Source: Talinum fruticosum
Lineage: Eukaryota > Streptophyta > Magnoliopsida > Caryophyllales > Talinaceae
Length of the DNA: 64,000 nt
Reading direction: 5' to 3'
Assembly (NCBI GenBank): GCA_021018815.1
Contig: JAITYX010000002.1
Location: forward strand, 7,161,001-7,225,000
Positions 10,760 through 24,800 of this stretch are shown here, one piece after another. Both the position numbers and the translations under genes were made by a program. Under the pieces are notes generated by a model. The model did not search any database, was not told where the DNA came from, and saw only the letters and a list, made by a program, of their open reading frames with translations. Numbering within the stretch: the first letter of the stretch is position 1; the number at the start of each line of letters is the position of its first letter.

Positions 10760-13088
10760 CTAATTTTTCCGACTTTTACTCTTTCTCGAGGTCACTGTAA
10801 CCCATCCATCATCCGCTTCAACCATATCTTGGGACCTACTCGCAGGTTTTGTGATGTTTGTAGGATTGGGATTTGGTATGGACCTTGGTGAGTCTACCAT
10901 CATACTTGACGTGGCATCATTCTGTAAGCCCTCACCATCTTCCTCAATCTCACTCTCATCGCCATCATCTGCAGCCTGTATAAAAGTGAATCCAAATAAA
11001 ACTTTATGATTTATAGTTTTGCTTATCAAATATGATTCAAAGTTCCAAGATATGATGACAAGATGGCTGAGACAGCTTTTGCACTATTCATGCTTAGGTG
11101 GTGAAACTCCTGTAACTTATGCAGCAAGATATATACTACAAGGTATTTAATGATCAACTTAAAGGTCTCCCAGCAGACTATGGACCAATTTTACGTAGTT
11201 GAAGCCCATTGATTTTAGAATCCAGAGCGACATAATATTCATTTTGTCTAACGTGATTGATCTACTCAGGGAACTTTCTGCAGAACTCTGAATCTTTTTC
11301 TAGAGCTCTGCAATAGTTTTTACAGAGCTTCAAGATTCTTTGTGCAACTAGAAAATTTTTAGCTGAGCCCTGAAATTATTAATGTTAGAGCAATGGACAG
11401 AAACTTTTAGGTGGCTATAAATTTTTCTTGACTAGATCTCTGAAAACTTTCACCACAGATCTAAATCATAGTGCACTCTGACAACAGCACTGAAGAAATC
11501 ACAAAAGGTACATTACTGGCCCAAAAGGTACAGACCGAAAATTATCATTTCAGGCTAAGGACATATGCACACAATGACACAACTGGGAAGCTATAGTAAT
11601 ACTACAGAAGCATACACAAGTATACTACGAGTGAAACATAGTTGAGTAACCTAGTTTATATCTTTATTAATGTCATACTTATACAAGAGTTTCCACTTGA
11701 CAGTTGGATTCAATTTTCCTACCAGGCCACAGGATCACATTTATCTGTGCTGCGGAAAACCCCTACTTCAAAAACCTTTGAGGTCATCAAAGTACTCGCT
11801 GTCAAGACTGAGTATCATGGGAAGCTCTTCATCAACATGCACTACGACCCAAAAAAAACACAAAAAAATCACCTGTCTTACGAATATCTTTGACAGGCTT
11901 ATCTTCACACATTCTATTTTTCCTAATGGACGCAGCAAACAACTTGATTTGACAGGCTCATTACCTGTCTCACACGTGGAACAGGGACATTGTTCACTTC
12001 CCTTAGCTTTTGAATTGATTGGTAGTTACCTTCCAAACACTCTTCGTGCATAATCATCAGCTGCTCTGCCACCTATCCCAAGTTTGCAGTAAAACAAGAA
12101 TACCAAGCTTAGAATTAAGAAATAGGCTCCTTAGACAAATTTTATGCCAATAGTTCTACATGAAAGTTTATGTAAAGGGAGACAAACTCAATGAGAAAAG
12201 GTTCCAATATGTAATAAGAGTTAACCTCCCCAATGCTCCCATCATCTGCCAATGTGCTAAACAAGGATTCCAAGCCTTCATCAAGCAAATCTTCCAAATC
12301 ATCAATATATATAGGCTCTGGGAAGAAGGGGATCCAAAATTAACATCAAACATCAAACTAAAAGACCATTTAAGGCTAAATCAATGTGGAGAAGGAACTC
12401 ATTCAACCTCGAAAGGAAGAAAACCAAACAAAAGAAACGAGCTTTGACATACATCATTTTTTGCAGAAAATTCGACGCTTTTAAAAAATGTTCTATCTTC
12501 TTCTTTTTTTTTTTTTTTGGGGGGGTGCCTAACTTCTAATCAAGGAGGCATAAATTTCACCTGAATCTACTTCATCAAGTTCAGTTTAACTACTAATAAT
12601 AATGCGCTAATAGTAATAAACCCAAGAACCAGATCAATAATCAATCAAAATTCAACCTTTAACATTTGGTTCATACAATAGTTTGAAAACCCCATTAATG
12701 AGTATCCAAGCAACCTTGTACACACATAACTCCAAGTTTTCCACACATATAAATTTCTATATTGCACTCAAAATGGAAAATAAACTTCTTAAAGCTACCA
12801 AAAAAATCAATTAATAGCCCACTTTACAAACATACTGCCCAACTAGAGGGAGAAAAAAATTGCCGAAAAGAATAAAAATTCCAAGGATGAAAAAAAACCT
12901 TTGCGATTAGGCTGATGGAAGAAATTGAAGATGCGAGAGGTAAAATCAAGAGCTTTATCCCGAGAATGAGGGCCTCCCCAGCCCTGTTCGACGGCCACTT
13001 GAAGTGCCGACCATCTCGAGAAAACAAGAGAAATTCCTTGTTCAAATTGTTGAATCGCCTCCGCTGATAGCTGCTTTGGCTTCTCCAT
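10760..13088 (-). CDS. TSR2: Pre-rRNA-processing protein TSR2 homologue (four exons)
   Basis: Exons in order of transcription: 13088-12899, 12317-12226, 12072-11965 and 10975-10760 (stop TAG at 10762-10760). Phases fit with no correction and give 201 residues. The conserved TSR2 region covers exons 1-3: FEQGISLVFSRWSALQ and VEQGWGG, then EPIYIDDLEDLLDEGL, then VAEQLMIMHEECLEGNYQ. Exon 4 encodes an acidic stretch (DDGDESEIEEDGEG), a Ser/Pro linker and a basic end, DDGWVTVTSRKSKSRKN, which is the family's usual tail. TSR2 in yeast is a chaperone that carries Rps26 (eS26) to the nascent 40S subunit and is needed for 20S pre-rRNA cleavage. It acts in the nucleus and cytoplasm. The gene is divergent from the SMP gene. 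Intron 3 (about 990 bp) holds no gene. Confidence 0.9.
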
Positions 13089-14212
13089 CCTCGACTCTCT
13101 CCTCACTGAGATGAAAGATTGAAAACGGATGCCGAACGAACCCTAGAACTTTGTTTTAAGAGGTGGAGGACAGATGGACCGGACCGGTCGGTTCTACTCA
13201 TGACCGGTCTGATTAATAACCTTAATTTTGATGCGATAGTTTGTAGACATCTAAAAAGAGTCGTGGTTTCTCAGTACTATAATATAATAGGTATTTGAGT
13301 GGATATTTGTAATTTTTTAGGTATATTTTTACAAAATTGAATCATGTGTATTTATTCTATATACGTATGAATATTTATATTTGATTTAAGTGATTAGGAA
13401 AGTCATATTGAGAATTTTGAAAAACTTTCCAACCCCATGATAAAATTTTAAGGAAGGTTTCAATCTATTATATAGATTAATTTTGATGGGTTACTCTTTC
13501 TTTGTTGGGAGTTAGTATGTGAAGATGAGTTTTATCTATTACGTGTCCTTCTTTTATTAGAATTTGGTTTTTACAAATAGATAAAGAGTATAACAGGGTT
13601 ATAACACATGTTATATTTCTAAGATACTCTTTTTAATAATTTTATTTTAAAATTAAATTTAATAAAAGTAGATATTATAAACCAAATTTATATATTTTTA
13701 ATAATAATACTATAAATTTATTAATGCAATCTTATTTATCTTTCTCGTAATAAAAATAATAATATATGGGGCATATCACTCATGTAACTTATTATACTGA
13801 TATATGTATTTGCATCACTTATATATATATATATAATATCTAAATTTGCAGATTTGATTTTATATGCACTAACTAATTACTTAACTAGGAAAAAGAAAAA
13901 AGTAAGTACTTAAAGAAATGTATGGTTATGGAGGTGGAATGGCTAATCCTATAATTAAGAGGCGTAGGTTACTCCCTTCCTGTTATAATCCATGTCTAAT
14001 TATATCTCTACCATTCCATTGCAATGATCACCATTGCATTTTGTGAATCACATTATTCAAGACAAAATCCAAATTTAAAGGATCAAAATTTGTTGTCCTT
14101 GCAAATCTCAAAAACAAAACCAAAAAAAGCATATAAAATAGTTGATTTCTTATAGAAAATTATAGAAGAACATTTAAAAAAACAAAAAAAAAAAAACCCA
14201 AAGAGAGTGAAA
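13089..14212. other. Divergent promoter region between TSR2 and SMP genes
   Basis: A 1.1-kb, very AT-rich spacer separates two start codons that point away from each other. It must carry both promoters. TSR2 is housekeeping and SMP seed-specific, so shared control is not expected. Apart from the TATA box near 14131, no element could be assigned with confidence. Confidence 0.5.
14131..14140 (+). promoter_or_regulatory. TATA box of the SMP/LEA gene
   Basis: ATATAAAATA lies 82 bases before the ATG at 14213, a normal plant TATA spacing with a short 5' UTR. Confidence 0.55.
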
Positions 14213-15192
14213 ATGAGTCAGCAATATCAAGAAAAGCCAAGTGCAGATCAACAAGAGTCGATCAATTATGGTGATATTTTTTAGAAGTCCAAGAGAATTT
14301 GGCCAACCAGAATTCCCAGGTTTGTTTTGTTATCATTCTTCCCTTTAAATTTTGAACATTCTTACACAATTTTTTTTTTTTTTTATGAGTACTCATGAAA
14401 ATAAAAGAGTCGAATTGAGTAATTACAAATGACAATAGAATACAATGTGTTCGATGCATGTTTTTTTTTTTGTTTGTTTGAGAGAATTACAATAAAAGAG
14501 GGTTTATGATGCCCGAAAAAAGGTTTTTAAATAATTGACTGATAGATAACATACATTAACAGGCTTCTGAGGAGCAAAGTGTTGCCAATAATAAAAAGAA
14601 GCAACGCCACAAGCGGTTAAAGAGAAGAGCCCTATAACCATAGGGCAGGCTCTTCAAGCAACTGTTCTAACGGCTGGGCAGAAGGCTATTGACCGGAGTG
14701 ACGCTGCAGCCATACAGGCGGCAGAGGTGAGGGCCACGGGCCGGAGCAATGTCATGCCTGGAGGGCTAGCTGCCACTGCTCAATCTGCTGCTGAGATCAA
14801 TGCTCGAGCCACAAAAGACGAGAAGATCACAGTTGCTCATGTTCTTGCGGTAATGTTTTCTCGGATATATTTGTGGAATATATAAAATAATAACGAGTTG
14901 GTAAGAAAAATGCAATAAATCTAAACCCCTCAAAGTGCTTATCTAATACACAAACGTAATGTTCTAAAATCTCATAGACATTATCCGGCATTGGCTTTGT
15001 TGCAACTATGAGCAGGATGCAGGATCAAAGTTGCCAAAGGACAGGCCGGTGACCCGGCAGGATGCAGAAGGTGTGGTGGGCGCGGAGCTGAGGAACAACC
15101 CGAACATCAGCACATACCCAGGAGGGGTTGCTGCGTCGGTGTTGGCAGCTGCCAGGCTCAACCAGTGTTACAGCACCCAAACTGTTGATTAA
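14213..15192 (+). CDS. Seed maturation protein (SMP-domain LEA), three exons
   Basis: Exons: 14213-14319, 14563-14849 and 15016-15192 (TAA), about 190 residues after adding two missing bases. It begins MSQQYQEKPSADQQ and INYGDIF, like other SMP proteins. A disordered linker with a Lys/Arg-rich, nuclear-signal-like cluster (KKKQRHKRLKRR) follows. Two SMP units come next: one with PITIGQALQAT, DRSDAAAIQAAEVRATG and PGGLAATAQSAA, and one with PVTRQDAEGVVGAE, RNNPN and PGGVAASVLAAARLNQ. Group-5/SMP LEA proteins accumulate late in seed development and are thought to protect cell contents during drying. As given, the frame stops in T6 (14277-14282) and again after CCC (14630-14632). One base added to each run opens all three exons with matching phases. 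Conserved motifs and splice sites are intact, so I favour sequence errors over a pseudogene. Confidence 0.8.
14277..14282 (+). other. Probable one-base gap in SMP exon 1 (T6 for T7)
   Basis: The given sequence reads GDIF then stop. With one extra T the frame continues for 14 more codons and ends exon 1 in phase 0, matching exon 2 (ASEEQ...). Confidence 0.65.
14630..14632 (+). other. Probable one-base gap in SMP exon 2 (CCC for CCCC)
   Basis: The given sequence reads RRAL then stop. One extra C gives RRAPITIGQALQAT, the standard start of an SMP unit, and leaves exon 2 a multiple of three as exon 3 requires. Confidence 0.75.
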
Positions 15193-16035
15193 TCAACCTC
15201 ACTCTGTTCTTATGCCCTGCCACAACCTGATGGAGCAATATTTGCTGTTTTTCACCTTTCTCAAAAGCACTGTATTTCTGGCATTGGAAATGGAGTGCGG
15301 GATTCGTAATTACTTCTGTTATGTAATTGGTTTTTTTTTTGTGTACATGCATCTATCTCAGTGTTAATGAAACCTCCCTCTAGATGTAAATCAAGGTGAG
15401 GGCAGTTGTAAATATAGAACAACTGAGTTGTACATTCTCTGAATGACAGTTATGTATAATGGTTATTTTCATTTTATTTTATAAGGCATTCAATATCGAT
15501 TGAAATCTTAAAAGTCTTATTTCAGAACTTAATCAGACAATTACAAATCTCGTTATTCTACCATAGGTGATGACTCATACCGAGTTCTAAACTCTTTTAT
15601 AAATTTACAAGTTGAGTAAATGTTAACGGATCATACTGAGTTACGACAACCAACATTGTTCATGAATTCGATCACAGGGTAGTGACCTTGTCAAGACAAT
15701 CGGGAGAGGAGCGTTTGTTTTGTTTATACAGGTGATGAGCCCTAACACTTACATTAGTCATCTTTCATAATGGGAGTCAAAATAATATGAATATTGTATT
15801 ACTAACAGAATCATCAAAAAAAAAAAAAAATTGATGTTACAACAAATTGTACATGTCTTTCATTTCCCTATAATATAATGTACACGATTTACCACATCAT
15901 CACCCAAAAAAGAAGGCAAGGGAAAAAAGAAAAATAAGAGTAACTATAATACAGTAACTATGGGTGGAGGACAATAGAAAATTCCTCGCCTATCTTTATA
16001 AGAAAAATTAGTGCAGTTATACTCGCATGGTGTTT
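15193..16035. other. Tail-to-tail spacer between SMP (+) and MON2 (-)
   Basis: This is 3' untranslated DNA of two converging genes. It includes an A14 run near 15817. No gene is seen. Confidence 0.5.
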
Positions 16036-19000
16036 CTAAGATTTAGCCGCCTTAGTCAACTTCTGAAGCCCCAAAACCTCGCTGACTAGTCGAAGCAGCA
16101 CTTGTACCAACTCCCTTACTTTAGGTTCCCTGCCGAAGAAATGACCAAAGGTGTTAGGAACCACCACCACAACTCGGTGTAGATACTAGGTACTGCTGGA
16201 GTAATGTCTGGAAAGATCCAGATGTACACATCTTTATCCCTGACTGTGTGATAGGCATACAGGAATTTTCCAAGAAACCCAGAAAAAGAATTTTACACTG
16301 TTTAAAAGAAGTTAAACACTCCAGAAACTAGATTCAAAAGAGGATGGACAAGACAGAAATAGAACTATGCATCAATAGACACAGAAGCAGTCAGGTTGAT
16401 GGATGGACAATGTTAGCATTTCATGAATATGGAAACAGACAATATAAATTGCATCTCACCTTGAAATGACAAGTTCACAAAGGGATGGATACAGCACGAA
16501 GAGATGTGCTCGAACACCATGATTTCCCCCGTTGTACTAGCATGCCTCAGATCGGGATTCAAAGGGAGAACGGATGCACATTCTGGGTGAATAATCAAGC
16601 GAGCAAGTTCTTGAAGAACATAGACTACTTCTTCGAGCCTCGCCATTGGAAATGGTCGCTCGCCTGCAGGAGAAGTTCAGCTTTTCATGTGGAACTAAGC
16701 AGAAGACAGGATATTTCAAAATTCAGGAAATACAGTTGCCCCCCCCAAAAAAAAAAAAAAACCCAGAGTTACCAAAGAACAGACCTAAGTCAGCCTCATC
16801 AATCAGGAATCTGTTAAATATGTATTCACATCTCTCCATGAGCAACATGATGGCGACTTTACTGACCTCCAATCTTGTTGGGTTCCAATCACCTACTTCA
16901 TTCTCGAAACTGCAAAAAATTTAAGAACCTTGCTCACAGAAATTGAATAGAATAAATGCAAGAAACAAAACATGACAATATATCCTCAGATAATTCTAAA
17001 AGCAAAATTAGATGCACAAGTCATATCATTTATAGAGGATGAAAATTTAGATAAGTATTACGTGCTCCCTCTCAAATAGAGGAGATTGGGCTTTGATCCG
17101 CCCAATTCAAAGGTTGCCACCTTCCAAGAAAGTTACCCTCCCCCCAAAAAAAAACCCTGACCTTGTCAGCCCAAAAGAATAAATAATAATAAATAAATAA
17201 AGGAAATCATATAATTTTAGCGATTTAGTTGGGATACCAAATTGAGTACTTCGGGATATCCTTGCATTCTTGTCTCTTACAAGATTGGCCTGTATCTTAT
17301 CTCAGGCAACCTAAAATCAGTTTATTAAGGGATCTTTTTGCCCATAAAATCTGGTTCGGTAGGGGGAAAGAAAATCCTTTATGTGCATTTTGGTTCACTT
17401 TCAGCACCTTTCCCTACTTCCCTTTAATGATATTAACCTAAATTAGGTATAGTCATTGCCCAACCTACCATACAAATTTCAAACCCCCAATATTGGAAAT
17501 CCAATTATAAGATTTTCTTAAAAATGAGAGGAAAAAAACCTCATATCTGTGAAGGCTACCACCACAGCATGCCCGCAATAACAACACTACGGCTAGCTAT
17601 GTATCACGGTGCCACTACTCAATACACCCCACCCCTGTCACCTTCTATCCTAGCTATAACCACCACGTACATCACCCTCAGCACCAAGCCAACCCTGTAT
17701 CTAAACCAACCACCTAACCTGTGCACACCAGTGAAGACTGCCATCCAACCTCGTATTTCACCTGGATCCACCAACGTTAGCATATCCCTGATCACCGAGT
17801 CCAACAGGCAACAGCAACCAGAAGACCACGCTTGAACTACCAAACAGAGTCCTGTGATCCTGCCAGACTCAAGCCATGCTGTTGATGCCAAATCTGAGGC
17901 TGGATAGCAAACTGCAAGCTCCAGACCAACGGTTGTCTTGCAGCCAAATTCTGGCCAAAACTTCATGTTATCATGTATCTGGTAAATTATCTATAGCTAT
18001 TCTAAGCTACCATGGTTGCTTCCATCCAATCCTAGATCTAGAACATTTTCACCACCTTTAACCCACCACAATTGCCACCAGCAGAAGCTCAAGGCAACCA
18101 AGAGGAACCACCTCTGCACAAGTCACCAACCATGCACGAGTAATTGATGGCATAGCAGCAGAACTGGTGGAAAGTGATCGCATGTCAGCAGGCAACTGGA
18201 ACAGCATACCTGCAGCAGCCAGCGTAGCTAATATACAAGGGACGGCCTGTGGTGGTGTTGGTGATTGAATTAGAGATCCCCTTCGATCCCTCTTACATTT
18301 TTTTTTTGTTTTTTAAATGAGTAATCAAAAAATTATATTAATGAGACACCAAGGGGGTGACATCCATATACAAAAGGGGCAAGTAAAAGAAATCATCATC
18401 CCTCTCTACATGTTCGAAACCAAACATAAAAGAGGTTCTGACTCCTGCCAACCAAACATGTCAGCAGATGGAGGGGTTTCATTCTCTCCCATCTCTTCAA
18501 TGACCCCTTCACCATTTCCCAGATGAACCAAACATAACAGCCATCATAATTTGGAAAGGTACTATCCCATGTGATGAAGGTCAAGCCACAACCACAACCA
18601 CAACCACAACCACAACCACACCCACTACTGCCCTTTCATGCTTAAGGGGATTCAGTCAGCCCCAAAATCACAAGGATTAGTGGGAAATGTCCAAGAAGCT
18701 CTAGCACTTGACTTAGCTCAAACTGGGTTGATCAAGGATCATTTTGTCTGCCTGATTAGTCAAGCCTAGAGGGAAATTGGAGCCCCAAACCTGCAGTTTG
18801 AAGACCCCCTAATATGTCACTGGGCTGAAAAGGGTTTTAGTAGTTGATCCGGAAAGAATAAGGAGAGAAGCCGATTTGCAAAGTCAGCCAGTTTTCTAGT
18901 CCAGTTTGTCCTTTGCCCCTTCTTTTGGTCATAACTTTTGATCTACTGAGCCAAAGTCAACAAAAGATATATGGTTGGAATGCTGACTTCTTAAGTTTTC

Positions 19001-19459
19001 CAACCATTACTCTTGCACTAAATTTGGAGTTGGGAGTCAAGAGACACAAGAGTTTGAAGTTGAGTAACATGTGAAGAAAGCGACTACTGTCGGCTGCCCC
19101 TATCACCGATTACTTAGCTTGCTTTTGGGCTGCTTTATTGTCTCCTCGTTTGTAAGCCCTAGCTGCATCGGTCTTTAAGGCATCCGCATCAATGGGTCTT
19201 TCGCATCCGTGATGCAACAGTTCCAGGTCGAAGAGCTAACAGCAATGAAGCGGCCCTTAGATTGGATGCTTTGCCCTAGAACTCATTGCACTAAGAATAT
19301 GTAAAGCACATGAACATTAAGGGACTTTTGTGAATTATTTACTTTTAGAACCATTCAACTATTGTGCATGAATTTTTGGAACCCATAACTATGAAAATGA
19401 ATTTTTGGTCCATTGAACTATAAATATATGAACAAATGGAGGAACATGACCAAAATTCC

Positions 19460-19490
<31 letters not shown>

Positions 19491-21826
19491 GCATTATATT
19501 ACAAAAAGGAATTTTATTGAATAAATTTGTAAATAAATTTGTTTAGTAACAAATTTTTATAACTACTACTATTTTATGATGATTATTTTTTGTTAATAGA
19601 TTTTTTAAATAACAATATTATTTGACATGAAACATATTATCTAAAGTTTTTTTAAAAAAATATCCACATCTTGCTAATTTTCTTGTTCCTCCTCTAAAAA
19701 AATTCTTTCACACTCGGATGATGATTCTCACGAGGGACGGTTGAGATAAGAAATAAACAAACTAAGTTGAAAAATAAAGATTCTCAGGCTCTAGAAGATT
19801 CCCAGGAATTAACTCGTCCCCTCCCTAAAAAATTCACTTCGTTATATTTCCATGTACATCAATTGAGTGTAAGTTTGAATAATTTTACTATAAACCTCAA
19901 ACTAATATAAGCAAGAAAATATGAACAATGATACATAATTTAAAGTTCAACTTATTAAAAATGTTGAATTCTATGAAATGACATGGTGCAGGAAAGATAT
20001 CAAAAATATAAAGATAAGAAAATTATTGAATTACATGTATAAATGTGTACAAATAACATGCCATTAACACCTTGTATAACATGGAAGGTATAAATCTTTT
20101 TCTTTCTTTTTTTGATAGATATTGGGAATCTTTATTTTTCAATGTCATAGCTTGTTTAGTTTTATCTCGGCCGCGGAAATTTTAGAGGAACGAGAAAATT
20201 AAGAAGACATGGATTTTTTAAAAAAATTGGATAATATATTTTTAATGTCAAATGGTGGTGGTGTTGTTTGAAAAATCTAGTACCAAAAAATAATACATAA
20301 AATAAACCTTTTTTAATTTATTATTAAACAAATTATTTATAATTGTATTGAATAAAATTCTATTTTCGTAATATAATATACATACCAAATAAAGGAAGGG
20401 CATTTTCATCATTTTCCTCCATTTGTTCATATGTCAATAGTTTAATGGACCAAAAATTCATTTTCATAGTTATGGATTCCAAAAATTCATGCATCATAGT
20501 TTGATGGTTTCAAAAGTAAATAATTCAACTTTTGCTCAATTAATGAATGAGTTGAGCTATGGTACTTGCATCCAAAATCTCTCTTGCTTATCCTAAGTGT
20601 CGCTCAATTAGCTGGTGATCAAGGAGTCTAAAACTTAGGGTGGTGTGTCTTATCCCTAGGTTTGCTTAACAGGCCTAATTATCCTAGGTGGTGCAACTTA
20701 TCCTAAGTTAGATTAGTTTACCCGGTTTCAAGGTACCCTTGGGGATTCTGTTTCCCCACCTTCATTCCTTGGTCCATTACACACCCCCAAAAAAAAAACA
20801 CTAAATATCACCAACCTTCTGTCCCCCACTCCACTTTCAGCCTAAAATTTGATCCCCTCACTTCCCCTCCTCAAAAGTCCCAAACTTGCTCAACCAGGGC
20901 TGCATTTACAGTATGGACTAACTTTGAGACTTCCCCACTTTTTCCACAGAGAACATTATTCTCCCAAAGTACAAGAAAATCACTTTTCCAAGCAAGTCAA
21001 ACAACATCTGAAACAATGGAAAGACTGAAATAGTGGTCAGACATGGCCAACGTGGCATACCTTGTCAAAGAAAATAGTTTCTGCAAGCAAGTCAAAGAAA
21101 ATCTGAAGCAATGGGAAGGAAGAAGTTCCACAGTTTCCACAGGCAATGAGCATGTGCGTGATGCACAACGATCCAATGTGGAAACTAATCTCCGCAGAAT
21201 CTGGAAAATTTCAAGAGTAACAGTAAGTAGAGAGTACTGTATTTAAGAAATTTGAGATCAATGAAAAAATATGAAAACTTGTCTGCCAGCAATTTTTTCG
21301 TTGAAATCCACTCCCGACAATCTCCTGCGCAAGTTAATAAGATCCTATTTTATTGATTGCTAGTTAGAGGCACAGAAAGAAAATTACATCAATAGGAGCA
21401 TCAATTTGAGACTTGAGAATCTTGTCGCTTAGAGTGGTTAAAATAGTCATATCGAGGGATATATCAGCCTTGAGTTCAACAGCAGAGAGAACATTGGAAG
21501 GTAAGGCACGTCCACAGTATCCCACAAGAAATATTTCATAAACATCTGCCACTTCCTTCCAAAGGCGATTTCTTGCAGATTTGTTAACACTTGAATGCAT
21601 GACAGTTTTATTTGACATTTGGCTGACATCATTCACTATAACACGGTTAAAGCCCTCCACAGCAACTCTCCAGAGTGCACCATCTGGACTATCTCTTCTG
21701 GTCGTCATGCACCTGCAGAAAAACAAAATCGATTAAACCTCAAGGAAAGCCAATAATCTGCATTGATGCAATTATCTGCATCAGATGCATTCAATACAGA
21801 ACCAAGTGTAAACATGAAAATTAGAA

Positions 21827-21882
<56 letters not shown>

Positions 21883-24800
21883 TAAAAATAAAAATAAAAA
21901 TAAAAATAAAAATAAAAATAAAAATAAAAATAAAAATAAAATAATAATGACTTTTGGATTAAAATAAAACATATTTTGGAAGGTTTGGAAGTTTATATAC
22001 CCTACCTTAAAGTTGAAGGGCATGCCCTGTACTTAGGGGGTAATCATCTTTTCTAAACCAACACCGAGTTAGGAGGCGGCAGACTCGGTTGTATGATGAT
22101 GTGAGAGACAAAGTCATGTGTGTTTACTATTGTATCCTTACTTGGGACTCTTCAAAAGTAATTACAACTTCAAAAATAAGGGTACACCAGTAAACACACA
22201 AGTCCATCTGCAATGTCATCATGAAATTGATTCTGCCACCTCTTAACTCGGTGTTGGTTTAGAAAAATAATTACCCTCCCCATCCAACTTTGAAGTAGGG
22301 TATATAAACTTCAAAACCCCAAAGTATGGTTTACTTTAATCCAAACACCCTAATAATAATAGCAATAAAATGAAAACACAAACTGTGCAAATGCTCCTGC
22401 CAAAGTTTGACAGTGTCATAATACATCCAATAGACTAGTCTAAGCAAGTCATCCCAAAGAATCAACTAAAAGCAAAAATGATTAGGACACAAGCGAACCA
22501 ATACAGAAGTTAAACTTGCAGATCCTCAGTAAACCCATAAAGATATTTTTCTTCTCTGGGGATAGGGGTTGGAGGGCAGGAATAGGGTTTGACAGGAATA
22601 GGGTTTGATATAACAAATAAAATGAGGCCTACTAAACCACTATTGCACACAATTACCATGCCAGTCAAATACTCAAATGATAAACAATCCCAGGATAGAC
22701 TTAGCTACACAGAAGTTCAGTGTAGCCGTCCCTCTTTCAATGCAATCATAATCTACATGAAGCACTCCAAAGCCTCTTTGCCTACACAAGAGTTCAGATT
22801 CTTGAAATAATCTCTCCTTCGTGGATAAAAACTATCAACAAAATCTCCCATGCATTGTACTGAGAAAGCTGTTGATGAATTATTTATTCAACACCAAACT
22901 ACTAAATACTAATAAATGGATGCAGTTAAAAAGCGATATCTTCTCACACTCTACCTTCCTAAAGTTTGAATAATATCAGGATAAGCACTGTATTTTTCAG
23001 AATCTGGAGCTCGCAAGAACAGGTCGACCATTACAGTGACAAGTTTTTCAGCAAATATGCTATTCTGAATGCTGGACACTGCAGTCATCGTAAGTCCATG
23101 CTTGGCTGAAGCTTCTATCTGCCTTGGAGAGGCAGGAGTGACACCGTTATGACTTTCATACTTTTCCACCTTTTCAGCATCTGTAATCAGAAAGAAAAGA
23201 GTGATTCTATTTTTCTATTATTAACAATTTCAATGCAGGGAAAAGAGAGAGAGAAAGAGGATCCAGCAGAGCCAACTGTAACTAGATTGCCTTTAGCATA
23301 CCTCGAGTAGGATCTCTTTCCCCAGGTTGCTTGGCATCTTCTTTCTCTTCTGGAGGAGTAACTCTAGGTAAATACTTCAAAATCAATTGAAGAAAATGGG
23401 ACCACATAGGAGAGAGATGCTCTGATGGGCATAAAAGTGGTAGGATTTCTAGCATTGTACGTTGCATTGGGGGAACGCATCCCTAAAAAATATGATAAAA
23501 TTGTTAACTGGATTAGAAGATAACCATTTTACAGTATATTTTACACTACAAACCTATAGAAGCCTTTTGTTTCTAGATTTTAACAGTTGGCACTCGTACA
23601 TTTGGATTTTGGAGTATTTAAAAGATTATCGACAACACAAAGAAAGTGTTTAGTGACCTTTTTCTAGCTACTGGGGGGCATTTAACTGGATTAGAACATA
23701 ACCATGAGTGCAATTAAGGAATAACTTCCAATCATGTTTCATGTGCTAAGTTTTAAGTACAATTAATGATAACTCTAATCATATAATATATGCAAATGTA
23801 ACTTAGGGAACCAGAACTTTGAATAATGTAACTTACTGTATCAGCTTCGACGTTATCAATGGGTATTGTAGCCTGAACTGTCAAATAAACTACTTCCAGC
23901 AGCTGCTTATACATATCAGTGTCGAACATTCGTTGTGCCTGAACAAACAATTCTCCTGATGTGCATCAGATAAAGCACAAAAGAAGAAAGCAAGATTAGC
24001 AATTCTCAAATCTCAACTCACAGAAATCAAGGTCAAAAGCCTTCTACATAAAACAAAGAATGATAATCATGAATTACATCGGCATGCACTGCCCACAGTA
24101 TAAAGGATTTATTAATGTGATGTTGTAACCAGTGAGGGGGTGGGGAGAAGGAAAACTATAAATCAGAATCCAAAGATTACCAAGGCCATGTAATATCTCT
24201 TGCTTGACCCTGCTAACAGCATTATCACTGTGGCTTGGTGACTCTAGAAGGACATGCTCGTAAACATCAAGTATTGACTTAAGATAAGGCATTGGCAGAT
24301 TTCCCTGATTCATAAATTTATGTTACAGAATGGGGGCAAAGAAACATCAGAGGAGAATTTAGACAGACTAATAATCACCTTAGCAGAGTGAGACGAAACA
24401 GTCGTCTGCAAACAATTTATTGAGGCAAGTGCAACCTCTTTGCTACCGCTCCTGATGCTGTTTTTTACAAAATCAATCAGTGACTGCCACCCTGCAGCAA
24501 AGGAGCATGAATGAGCCATTTTCTCATACTGGAAAGAAAAGGTAATGGCCAGACAGTCACCAAGGCTTCACAGGATACACTTTTACAATTAATAGTGTGT
24601 AACTAATAACTCACCAGACCAAAAATTGTTCAAACTTCTCAGATAGGGAAAGAAAGAACGTAAAAGACGAGCTATTCCACCAAGAACCACTACGAGTGTT
24701 TCATCCCACTGCTTCTGAGCTGTGTTCCGGCTGTATATGAATTCAAAATATATTAACAAACAAGATGCAGCAGGCGGCAAAACTGTTCAACCAGAATCGT

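Larger units (their letters stand above)
16910..21060. other. Large intron 41 of MON2, filled with repeats
   Basis: At about 4.15 kb this is the longest intron of the gene, several times longer than its neighbours. From right to left it holds a 1.2-kb inverted-repeat element (19332-20526), an AT microsatellite inside it, a CCACAA array (18586-18620), a repeat-like tail (18301-18360) and a C/A tract (17140-17154). The stretch 17520-18260 is richer in C, with open frames on both strands (17524-17835 and 17619-17966) that match nothing I know. Confidence 0.7.

Noticed and set aside
14630..14640. A two-base insertion in SMP exon 2 (first reading of the break)
   Set aside because: Adding one C to the CCC run gives the standard PITIG motif and the right exon length, and matches the other faults.
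8293..15192. Calling GLOX and SMP pseudogenes
   Set aside because: Each break is a one-base shortfall in a homopolymer, and catalytic residues, motifs and splice sites are intact. The same fault recurs in MON2, which is expected to be essential or at least conserved.
17524..17966. Overlapping open frames on both strands in MON2 intron 41
   Set aside because: The C-rich composition lowers stop frequency on both strands. Neither product shows a domain or coding pattern.
21781..22023. Open frame rich in Leu and Phe repeats (minus)
   Set aside because: It comes from the AAT/AAATAA microsatellite and the start of a MITE.
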